Below, in pieces: positions 55,519-64,000 of a stretch of 64,000 nt of DNA (the stretch's first letter is position 1; each line of letters begins with the position of its first letter). The stretch covers positions 29,525,504 to 29,589,503 of the forward strand of contig CM067541.1 in the NCBI GenBank assembly GCA_034509755.1, read 5' to 3'. Source of the DNA: Anisodus tanguticus. Its lineage: Eukaryota; Streptophyta; Magnoliopsida; Solanales; Solanaceae. Under the pieces are notes generated by a model. The model was not told the origin of the DNA, ran no database searches, and worked only from the letters and a program-made list of their open reading frames with translations. A program made the position numbers and the translations under genes.

Positions 55519-58310
55519 GTGTGACACAAGTCCCGAGAGACTTGGGTGTGTTTCATATAAGAAAAATATGTAGGTTGCTATTGTAGTAAAGCAATACGGG
55601 AAGTAAATAAATATTACAAGTGTTCGAAAGGATAAACAAATAGCCAATCTTCAAAGCTGCCGCAAAGTTGTTGAGTCTTAAATCTTGATGACCTAAAATC
55701 AAGAAACACTAAATACGGATAGTTACAACTATGTCTTGAGTCGAGTGATCGCACTCTGTCCTTAAGACAAGATTGCCCCGTATATATGCTTTTACGTTAA
55801 CGGGTAATAGTCTCCCAAGATAAAACAACACTTTAATCTCAACACTACAATGCAAATAGGTTGAGTCGACGAAGAAAACAAATACAAATCGACTTGCTTT
55901 GAAGAAATGGAATAGGAAGGAAGAGTTTTGTTTTCGTCAACGTTTTTGGACTGACTTTCTCTTCTATTTTGTCTCTGTGTATATAGTGTGTCTCTATTGT
56001 GTATATGTGTGTCTTTCCACTGTTTTCTATCACTGTTTTTTGTTAATTTTCTGTCACGTTATTGAGCCAAATAGGCATCAATATATAGCATGGAGGAGGG
56101 ACTCCTCAACTACCACAAACAAGGTGTTAATAGCCATTAGTGAGGGTTGTTAATGGCCATTAGAGAGGGTTGTTAATAGCCATTAGAGAGGCTGATTATG
56201 GTCATTGAAGGAGGGCTGTTTATGGAGAAGTTAACAGCCAAGTAATGGCTGGTTAATGCTCCAAAAAACAGCCCAAACGATAGGCGAAAGTTTCGCCTTC
56301 CGTCATTCCCAAAATCAACTTTTCAGAAACTCTAGAGACCAAACTGTAAATATTAAACAATTTGGGGTCCAAAAAGATAATATTAGAAAGTCCCCATAGC
56401 CCACGGCCCGTGACCCGAGACCAAGACCGAGACCGGACCGGACGGGACGGGCGGGTGGCGGCGGCGCGCGTGTGGGTTTAGCCTTGAACCCAAGCACATC
56501 TAGGTCATCCCTCCTTTAAACACATGGGATACCCCTTGGGGTCCCAAACCCTTAACCACTTTAGAGACTTATAAAGAGAGCAATTCTTCCTTTTCCCACT
56601 GATGTGGTAGATTTGTCCCACACCATATTTCCATGCCTCAAATACCTTACTTCATGGACCAATATCTCTTTCATTTCTCAATGAAATTTGACGATTCTTG
56701 GCCCTACCATCATCTACTCACTTAGTAGATTATGCATGTGTGAAGAGACAAATCCTCCAACATGCGAAACACTAGTGTTTAATTCATTAAAGATGGGTGG
56801 ACGCATCTCCCCACCAAAGGCAAATTTCCAACAATCCCCTCTATGAAAGAGAGATTTTGGCGCACACACAAGGTGCCTACTTTCAGCAATCTTTCAGCGA
56901 AAAGATATTGCATCAGGAGAGGTAGCTTCCACTTTGAACCTTCCCTAGTTGAATACCACCGGACTTACTTACTGCGCGTTGAACTTGATGTCTTGAACCG
57001 TCGGTGTTTAGTGTGAGCCAAGACAATGATACCAAAATAATAACTCTCCTTATTCATTTTCATTCTTATGGTTTTGTCCGTTGTGGCGGTGGACACACTT
57101 GGATTCTTAAGTACGTTCATTTGAGGCGGCCATCCTCGTACTTAAATAGGTGATCTCACACAAGGTATCTGCTATACCCCACTTCACAAGTGTTAGGAAT
57201 CATTAAAAGTTTTCCCAACCTTAACCTCAACCATTTGAGGATCGTTAAAGGTTTGAAAGCTTAACCTTTACCCACCATGCAGGTAGTACTTTAACGTCTA
57301 TCGCGGGAACAACTTTGGATTCATGTTTCCGTACAGAAATCATCATCCGAAGTGTTTCTTGCTTCCACCGAAGCACTCAACTGAAACTTTTGCAGCTTAG
57401 TTTTCCTATTTAACCAAATTCTTGCGATCTCCAATCGGTATGGTTAGGTTACCACCGCGAGTGGTTCGTATTGTTTGGGTTTTAAGCCCATTGCCCTAGA
57501 CATGTAGAACACTTGATCTCCGGGTAGTACCTTAGTTAGTAAACAAGGAAGTGTCATATGTGATGATCAAGCGCCATACAATCTTATATCTCCGACGGAT
57601 CCTAACGAGATATGTCCAGACGCCGTCATCCGTGTCCTTCCGAAGCCGATCGGCTAGCCACGTGTATAACTGCTGAAGGCACGGGTTTCTCCCAATAAGG
57701 GACGTCCTCTAAGGAGTCGTGAAGTTACTTAACTTCTTTCATGCTTTGTATAAAGCGATAAACTCCGCCGATGCAAGTTTGCTTAGAGGTTTTTTCAAGA
57801 CCCACCATACACATTTACTTGTGGCTTTGGTGTTCTTTATAGCGATGTCCAGTTTGCATCATTATGTTCTCCCAGAACTATTGGACATCCAGAATACTAT
57901 AATTCGTAGATAAGCGAAATATTCAGATATCGTCATATCCGACTTAACGCCTTCTATTGATCATTTCTTAAGATCATTAGTGAACCTTAGTTCAACCTGA
58001 TCTGTTTGTAGGCCGATACCAGGTCGGTTGTAGTGTGTACAATACATTGAACTACATGTGACCTATGCATGTCGCTCTTTGTCTATGGGTGCACCATGAT
58101 TCCAATCATTTCTATGATTCATATCCATTGGTGGCTTCAACGAGGATTTGTCAATTATCTCACAACCGAGTTTGGAGTTAGACCGGTCCGTTAGATGTCT
58201 TAGAAATTCAATTCCTAAGATGTCATCAGAGATACCCATATCTTTTGTTTCGATATAATTTCCACTCTCGGACTGTTGGTTTTCCAATTATTGGCTTTCT
58301 AACTTCGAGT
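55519..58310 (-). mobile_element. Truncated Ty1/copia element 2 (minus)
   Basis: A 3' LTR starts on the minus strand at 56,837 (TGTTGGAAATTTGCC), preceded by the polypurine-like ATAGAGGGGGAT. The LTR extends to ~55,790 by homology with the solo LTR, and possibly to a TGTGTCACA end at 55,519. To the right, a decayed RNase H (57,400-57,950) reads TKATSKCVWW and LASAEFIALYKA in minus frames. Further right, up to ~58,310, nothing is firmly assignable. The element lacks its 5' half. Confidence 0.62.
56395..56475. other. GC-rich island within copia 2 LTR
   Basis: A stretch of GACCGGACCGG, GGGACGGGCGGG and GGCGGCGGCGCGCG stands out from the AT-rich surroundings. The related solo LTR lacks it. Confidence 0.6.
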
Positions 58311-59060
58311 CAATGTTTACGTGGTCAGATTCATTGTTTCTGTTTTATCGAAACTTTCGGGACCAAAATGTAAATATTTCGGGGACCAAAATGAAAGTTC
58401 AGGAAGAACCTCCTCTCTGTCACAATTGATCCTCATACCCAAATATTTATCCTTGCAGCTTTTAATATTACCAATCACCTACAAAAGAGTAAAGAAAATA
58501 TACCATCATGTCAACGAATAAAAATTCCTACCTACAAAAGGTAGTTGATAATAATCTGTTCATTGCGTGAATCTAGTCAAATAATATTAAAAAATGTTAT
58601 CATAATAGTACCCAACATGTAAACTTTGATGATTCTTCAGTTCTTCATCATAGGCACGTGTTTCGTTTCCAGAGTAGCAAATGTACCAATTCATTTACTT
58701 GCTAGAATTTCCTTCCTTAATTTGTGGGTACTTGATATATGTAAGTGGTCTTAATAGTATCCAACATGTAAATTTTGCAGATTCTTTGACTGCCTGATGG
58801 TTTGGTAGGAAAAGGAAAGAGATATGGATTTGATCCAGCGTAAGTATGAAATTAAGGATTAAAATGATACAGATTTAGTTAAATTAAACCTGCATTGGTC
58901 TTTGTGCAATAGACAAATGCATTTAGTCTATATATGTCCATGTTGAAAAATGAATAGATCTTAAGGAGAATACCATAGCCTGGAGCCCTAGACCATTGCA
59001 AGAGTTCAAATCCTTGTTGTGTGCAGACTCCTCTGTATGGAATATTGATAACTACGATGA
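58311..59060. other. Low-repeat stretch; possible fragment of a host gene on minus strand
   Basis: A 72-codon minus frame (58,879-59,097) reads through FELLQWSRAPGYG, and a possible 3' splice site (TTTTTGTAG) lies near 58,545. A 58,604/58,755 pair of near-identical ~30 bp segments (ATAGTA-CCAACATGTAAA) indicates a local duplication. I recognise no protein family. It may equally be non-coding DNA. Confidence 0.25.
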
Positions 59061-59165
59061 GTGGCGGATCCAGGATTTCAAGGTCATGGTTGCTCACTTT
59101 TTTAATATAAATGCATAATTATTTGAACGTGAAAATTTAAAAAGCTAACGAAAAATGATGGTTAA

Positions 59166-59371
59166 TGTAAGATAGAATAATTTCCCTTAGGGATTCCTTT
59201 CATTATTCACAATATATATAGTTGTACAAAGATTGATTCCTAATATGGTACGAATCCTAACTTACCTTAAATGGTTGATTCCTAATACAATTAGAATCAT
59301 AAGTTACCTTAAATATACAAGTATCATAATTACAAAATATACGGTGAATATTCGAAGAATATTCGCTAATA
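59166..59371 (-). repeat. Copia 3, 3' LTR
   Basis: 206 bp, TGTAAGATAG to GCTAATA on the plus strand. Seven substitutions separate it from the right LTR (about 96.6% identity, counted by eye). Contains ACAATATATATAG. Confidence 0.92.
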
Positions 59372-59399
59372 CTCCCCTTAGACGGAGCTGGAGGAGGCC

Positions 59400-60152
59400 G
59401 AATGCTAAGGCTGGATCGGAAGTCGGTGAAGAGTTGTCGCGGTAGTCCCTTTGTGAAAATGTATGCATGCGATAAGAGGAAGGCATGTGTAAAATTTTGA
59501 CACGGCCACGGGCAACCTTCTCTCGCACAAAGTGGATATCCATCTCAATATGCTTAGTCTGCGTCGATGTTGGACTGGATTATGAGACATATAGATAGCG
59601 AGATATGTTGTCACAATAGACTATAGACGCCTTGCGTAATGGACACGGAGCTCCAAAAGAAGATTTCGGAGCCAACAGATCTCAGCGATGACATTAGCAA
59701 CTTCGCGATATTACGCTTCAGCACTCGAGCGGGATAGCGTGGCTGCCGCTTGGCGAACCATAAGATAAGATTATACCTAAGAAATACACGGTACCCTGAG
59801 GTGGAGCGACGTGTGTCGGGGCATCCTGCCCAATCTGCATCCGTGTAGGCTAGCAACTTGGTTGGGGCGAGAGGGGTATAGATGTAATCCAAAGTCTAGT
59901 GTGCCCTTAATGTATCGATAATACGTTTGAGGGAAGCAAAATGGGACTCTCGGGGGTCGTGTATAAACGAGACACACTTGTTGAATGGCATATGCAATAT
60001 CGAGGCCTAGTGAATATAAGATGCGAAAAGCACCTGCAAGACTCCGATATAGAGTGGGATCGAAGCGGCGCACCGTCGGTGGCACTAAGCTTGGATTTTG
60101 AGTCCACCGGAGTTGGCATAATTTTATAATTTTCCATTTTGGCCCTGTACAC
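59400..60152 (-). pseudogene. Copia 3 RNase H
   Basis: Frames at 59,777-60,085 and 59,611-59,892 contain YTDADWAGCPDTRRSTSGY and a frameshifted active-site region (ARVLKRNIAKL). HIEMDIHFVREKV near 59,530 is the usual copia RNase H end. At least two frameshifts are present. Confidence 0.78.
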
Positions 60153-60239
60153 TATCTCTTCGCATACTTACGCCGACACGGAAACATGGTGGTTGCGGAT
60201 CTGTTCACCGATATACCCAAAAAGTAACTCAGCTTACCC

Positions 60240-60850
60240 AAGTCAGTCATAGCAAATTCAGTTTAGAATAGAGCAATGATTTCATTCTTCAAACCGTCAG
60301 ACGATGCAGTAAGAATGATGTCATCGACATATAGTAGCAAATATGTAGTGTTGCTACCTCGGTGAAAAGTGAAGAGAGAGTTATCACACCTGCTACATAG
60401 AAAACCAATCTGCAGAAGATACCTGGCAAAACGATCATACCAAGCGCGGGGTGCCTGTTTCAATCCATACAATGATTTCCTGAGACGACATACAAACTGC
60501 GGAACTGCTGGATGAACAAAGCCATGGGGCTGATGCATGTACACAGTTTCTTTCAAATCCCCATGAAGAAATGCATTCTTGACATCTAGCTGATGAATCG
60601 GCCAATACATGCCCATAGCAATACTGAGAACTGTCTAAATAGTGGCCGGTTTAACAACCGGACTGAATGTCTCACCACAATCAATACCCTCCTGTTGATT
60701 AGTGTTATTTGCAACAAGTCTTGCCTTATACCTCTCTAAGTCACCACTGTCTCGAACTTGTGATGAAATAGCCACATACACCGAGATAACATTCACACCC
60801 GGTGGTCTAGGTACCAAACCTCGCACGTGGCCGCATTCCAATTAGGGTCC
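60240..60850 (-). pseudogene. Copia 3 reverse transcriptase
   Basis: ERYKARLVA (60,720) and QLDVKNAFLHGDL (60,590) lead to SLYGLKQAPRAWYDRF and LLLYVDDIILT, with YVDD at 60,320-60,331. All key RT motifs are present, and a stop at ~60,636 splits the frame. This is the best preserved RT in the window. Confidence 0.88.
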
Positions 60851-61199
60851 AGTTTAGCTAGTTTTGGATTCTTTGGAATGGGTGATAAGGTTTGTGTGGA
60901 GAGATTGAAGTGAACCTTGGGTTTGAAGATCTCGTGTTGTGCACAAGTCTCCATGCGGTGAGTGGCGGCGGTGGGAGGTCGAAGCGGGAGGCTGCGCATG
61001 GCCACCGGTTTGGTTACCGGGCCCGGTTCTTGGGCCCGGGAAAAGCTGCGAGGCTGCGGGATTGGTTGTTGGACCGAGGGCGCGGTGTTGCTTGGTGGTG
61101 CGGGAGACTCGATTGGAGGCGTAGGGGTGAGGTGAGCGAGGAGCTGTTGGGGTGGATGACGTGAATTTAATAACTCGGTATTTCACAATTTTTGTTCTA
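60850..61199 (-). pseudogene. Copia 3 integrase-RT linker
   Basis: This Pro/Ala/Arg-rich, GC-rich linker has THRMETCAQHEIFKPK and LAKLDPNWNAA blocks, which normally precede the copia RT. Plus-strand frames here are shadows. Confidence 0.65.
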
Positions 61200-62005
61200 A
61201 ACAAGGCATGGTTTTCCGTTTTTGGATTTGATGGATTATTCAAATTGTGTTTTAATGAATTTTTGAAACTCAAGAAATTTTGCAAAAACTTGATTTGAAT
61301 TTGAGCGGGTAAATCCAGACAAAATGTGAAAAAATCATCCAAGAATACTAGATAGAATTTGTGACCCAAAGAGCTAACAATAGGAGATGTCCACAAGTCA
61401 GTATGAACAATATCAAAATGAGAAAATGTAACACGGTTTGATGCCATAAATGGAAGACGAGTATGTTTGCCTAGTGGGCAAGAAAAATAGTGTTGGGCAA
61501 TTTTCCCATTATTACATTGAATACGCTTAGAGGTCTTAAGAAAAGTAAAAGCTGGGTCTCGGGGTGTCCAAGTCTGTTGTGCCAAGTTGAGGGAGAGATC
61601 GCCGCAAGGGATAGAGGTGCTTGTGGTCTGACAGCGGAAGAGTGAGTAAAAGGGTAGAGGTCTCCCGCACTATTGCAACGTGTAAGAATTTTCCCCGTAT
61701 TGAGTTCCTTCACGAGAAAAATCAAAAGGGTCAAATTCGACAGCAAAGCACGAATTATTGCTAGTGAATTTTCTAACAGCGATTAAGTTTTTAATGATGT
61801 TAGAAGTGTAAGGACGTGGTTTAGGGAGAAAGGCGAGTGTGGATGTTTTGTGTGCGTGTTACCGTAACCTTCAATTGGAATGCGATGACCATTGCCGACG
61901 GTAATAAATTGAGGACACTTTAACCGACATAGTTGAGATAGGTTACCGACGACGGGTGAGGCGAGATGTGGCTCGGTGTCCATGTACCAATTTTCATCGG
62001 GCATT
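61200..62005 (-). pseudogene. Copia 3 protease and integrase N-terminal part
   Basis: NWYMDTEPHLAS (~61,970-62,000) is the protease active site with D-T-E in place of D-T-G. TWHNRLGHPE (~61,558-61,590) is the integrase zinc-finger approach. CPLGKHTRLPF and FDIVHTDLWTSPIVSSLGHKFYLVFLDD follow in the 60,854-61,585 frame. The integrase core is cut off after about 60 residues and fused to the later linker, so catalysis is impossible. Confidence 0.8.
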
Positions 62006-62037
62006 GATGGTTCACGGTGTTGTAGGCACGACCCAAA

Positions 62038-62920
62038 TTAGTGGGGGCCAGTTCTTTGGGTTCTTCTTCTTTGGTGCGGTTGTTGGGCATGGCTGCTTTG
62101 TCTAGTCCTTTGGTTGCGTTGGCCCTTTTCGCGGCCCTTGTCTTTGCTGCCGCGGGGATCGTCTGCTTGCTGATTGTCTTGCAGTGGTGGCTGGCTGCTG
62201 CTGGCCGCAGGTGTTGCCATCCCGTCAACGGCTAACGCCTTTTGATTATGTTTCTCTTGTTTAGCACGACGGGTTTCTTCCAACAATAGTTGTGAACGTG
62301 CCTTGTTCAAACTTGGAAGAGGGTCGGCTTGTTGAATCATCGTTGTGAGTGTATCGTATTCACCTTTCGGTAAACCCGCAACTAATTGAAGTACCATCTT
62401 GTTTTTAGAAACGAAATTCCCAACGTTGGATAATTGGTCGGCTATGAGTTTCGGTTGTTTGCAATATTCGGACATGTTAAAATTCTCGAGACGCCTATTG
62501 TTGAATTGTTCCTCCAAATACACGCCCGAGTATTTTTATTGTGCTGAAAAATTTCTTCAAACCGCACCCACGAGGTCGCGTGCCGTAGCACATGTTTTCA
62601 TGATGGTACACAACAAGTCTTTAGAGATGGTGTTGTATATCCACTGTTTGACGATGACGTCAAGACGACGCCATGTCGATTCGACAATGTCTGTGGGACG
62701 AGGAACAGAGTCATCAATATGGTCGAGCACGTTGTATGCACATGCATGAATATAGGACAGTTCTGTCCACATGGAATATTGATAGTCTTCTTGATCAAGA
62801 ATTATAGGGATACAGTTCTTGATGTTTGTCACGGCGAAAGCCGGTGAAAGAAGACGATGAACGTTGAGAGGGGTTGTCAAAGGTGCCAGTGGAGAAACCG
62901 AAATTTGTGGGGGAAGGCAT
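62038..62920 (-). pseudogene. Copia 3 gag
   Basis: The start ATG is at 62,920. The first 107-codon stretch (62,557-62,880) includes YSMWTELSYIHACAYNVLDHI. The second (62,038-62,523) begins YLEEQFNNRRLENFNMSEYC, with VLQLVAGLPKGEYDTL and SLNKARSQLLLEE. Both are Ale-type gag blocks. The C-terminus is Gln/Arg-rich with no intact CCHC. A frameshift near 62,540 separates the halves. Confidence 0.8.
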
Positions 62921-63037
62921 GGTGGCTGCCTTGTTGAATTTCTGTTTGGCCTAAAAAAAATTCTGTTTGGACGAGAATTTCTTTTTTTTTTTTGTCGAGA
63001 AAGAGAGAGAAGGGAGAAAAGTAGGGTTTAGGTTTTA

Positions 63038-63051
63038 GGCTCTTGATACCA
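63038..63051 (-). promoter_or_regulatory. Copia 3 primer-binding site
   Basis: The minus strand reads TGGTATCAAGAGCC, directly after the LTR, complementary to initiator Met-tRNA with one extra A. Confidence 0.85.
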
Positions 63052-63257
63052 TGTAAGATAGAATAATTTCCCTTAGGAATTCCTTTCATTATTCACAATA
63101 TATATAGTTGTACAAAGGTTGATTCCTAATATGGTACGAATCCTAACTTACCTTAAATGGTTGATTCCTAATACAATTAGAATCCTAAATTACCTTAAAT
63201 ATACAACTATCATAATTACAAAATATACGGTGAATATTTGGAGAATATTCGCTAATA
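63052..63257 (-). repeat. Copia 3, 5' LTR
   Basis: 206 bp copy of the left LTR. The inverse TATA (CTATATATATTGTG) on the minus strand is the likely promoter. Confidence 0.92.
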
Positions 63258-63262
63258 GTTAA

Positions 63263-63812
63263 TATTATTATTACGAAGATTAAAGACTTCTAGTCACAAG
63301 TTAAATTGAGCAAACAATGGTTAATATATATTATTTTTTTTAGAAAAAGAAGTCTTCTTGTCACTAAAAGTCGACGACTTTTCATTTTTTTGAAGACGCT
63401 AAACAATGATATTATAGCTTACAATTACAACTAAAGTTTTCTAGAAGCTAAAGCTTTTGTCGTAATAAATGATATATAGGAAATAGAAAAAATGAAAAAA
63501 ATAAAGATCAAGATTGAAATGTTACCGGTGGAAAAAAAGGTTAAGATTGAAAGATAAATGAAGAATAGTGTATGATGCACTAAAAAGCCTCTCCAAAACT
63601 ACTTCGATGAAGGTTAGAACCCTCAGTTTTGGTATGCTGCGCACCAAACAGTGAGCTTCAGAACCAAAGCACCTATCTGAAGTTTTGATTTTATGGGTGC
63701 TTATAGTTTATTATATCCATTTTACTATATTTTTCTGTCTAACTATACACAATTCCGTGTTGGGTTCAATGGGTGCTCGAGCACCGGAACCTACAACGTG
63801 GGTCCGCCCCTT
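63263..63812. other. Right half of the GGCGGATCC-type element
   Basis: AT-rich with several small inverted repeats, for example AAAAGTCGACGACTTTT at ~63,368 (8 bp arms). No coding frame. It ends at GTGGGTCCGCCCC. Confidence 0.5.
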
Positions 63813-64000
63813 ACTACGGTCCGTCTGGATATAAACTGAGATCAGTAATCTGATGATGCCTCTGCCTTTCATTTCTTTTTCCTGCTCAGGCACATCTTCA
63901 TTCAATGTCCTGACTAGATTATCTTATTTCTAAAATCAAAAAATCTAAAAGGTTAATAAAAATAAATAACATAGAAACTAACAGGTTCTAGAATAAAAGT
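63813..64000. other. Flank beyond the DNA element, possible minus-strand exon
   Basis: A 30-codon minus stretch (LNEDVPEQEKEMKGRGIIR) precedes an AT-rich segment with a possible 3' splice site. I recognise no family. It may belong to the same locus as 58,880-59,050. Confidence 0.2.

Larger units (their letters stand above)
59166..63257 (-). mobile_element. Near full-length Ty1/copia, Ale/Retrofit type (minus)
   Basis: Two 206 bp LTRs (59,166-59,371 and 63,052-63,257) differ at 7 positions. The target duplication GTTAA stands at 59,161-59,165 and 63,258-63,262. On the minus strand the primer site TGGTATCAAGAG follows the right LTR, and a polypurine tract (AAGGGGAG) precedes the left LTR. Gag, protease, integrase, RT and RNase H are in copia order. 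The length of 4,092 bp is short for the lineage because much of the integrase core is deleted. Frameshifts and stops make it inactive, but it is the youngest retroelement in the window. Confidence 0.92.
59060..63812. mobile_element. Non-autonomous DNA element with GGCGGATCC-type ends, split by copia
   Basis: The left end reads GTGGCGGATCCAGGATTT. The right end is GTGGGTCCGCCCCTT, whose complement is AAGGGGCGGACCCAC. Next to the right end, GGGTGCTCGAGCACCGG is typical of the small elements with these ends in Solanaceae. A shared ACTACG flanks both ends (59,051-59,056 and 63,813-63,818), as a possible target duplication. Without the copia insertion it is ~0.66 kb. No transposase is present. Confidence 0.6.

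Noticed and set aside
58341..58420. Second LTR of copia 2 near a GGGACCAAAATGTAAATAT segment
   Set aside because: Only a ~60 bp resemblance to the LTR around 56,336 is visible. The flanking sequence does not match, so no LTR can be claimed.
60892..61164. GC-rich plus-strand frames
   Set aside because: They lie antisense to the Pro/Ala-rich linker of the copia polyprotein, which explains the composition.
1..64000. tRNA or rRNA genes
   Set aside because: None seen. The TGGTATCA sequences are retroelement or viral primer-binding sites, not tRNA genes.

Overview
The window is plant nuclear repeat DNA, and I could not confirm any intact host gene in it. The retroelement families (Ty3/gypsy and Ty1/copia with Met-tRNA primer sites), the two kinds of endogenous plant pararetrovirus (Caulimoviridae) and the style of the LTRs suggest a eudicot, most likely Solanaceae. 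That family-level call is inference.

Layout. (1) 1-9,030: a tandem array of ~1.22-1.26 kb satellite units. The array flips into inverted copies at 9,031-11,226. (2) 11,227-25,620, minus strand: endogenous caulimovirid A (EPRV-A). One nearly complete but decayed genome runs from a Met-tRNA primer site at ~24,900 down to ~17,115. In order it holds small leader ORFs, a coiled-coil ORF, movement protein with a second retropepsin-like segment, a coiled-coil ORF, coat protein with a Zn knuckle, protease-RT-RNase H, and a last ORF in the transactivator position. Its non-coding region (17,036-12,587) is expanded into a higher-order tandem repeat of promoter + leader + palindromic minisatellite. It ends at the primer site of a second, truncated head-to-tail copy (12,532-11,227). 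(3) 25,930-30,850, minus strand: a different caulimovirid (EPRV-B) with movement protein, coat protein and protease remnants but no recognisable RT. (4) 31,160-55,440: one old Ty1/copia element (+) split into four pieces by later insertions. The insertions are a gypsy element with 2.7-4.4 kb LTRs (target duplication AGATG) that itself contains a chromodomain-type gypsy element (target duplication ATTAC), a second, minus-strand copy of that inner family, and a solo LTR (target duplication TTATC). (5) 55,519-58,310: a truncated minus-strand copia. (6) 59,060-63,812: a DNA element with GGCGGATCC-type ends, split by an almost full-length 4.09 kb Ale/Retrofit-like copia (206 bp LTRs, target duplication GTTAA).

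The most unusual parts are the amplified EPRV-A non-coding region, where four intact TATA boxes alternate with arrays of ~50 bp hairpin-forming units, and the second aspartic-protease-like segment at the end of its movement-protein ORF. All viral and transposon reading frames carry stops or frameshifts, so these are fossils. Their value is in the genome organisation they record and in possible transcriptional or siRNA activity of the repeats.
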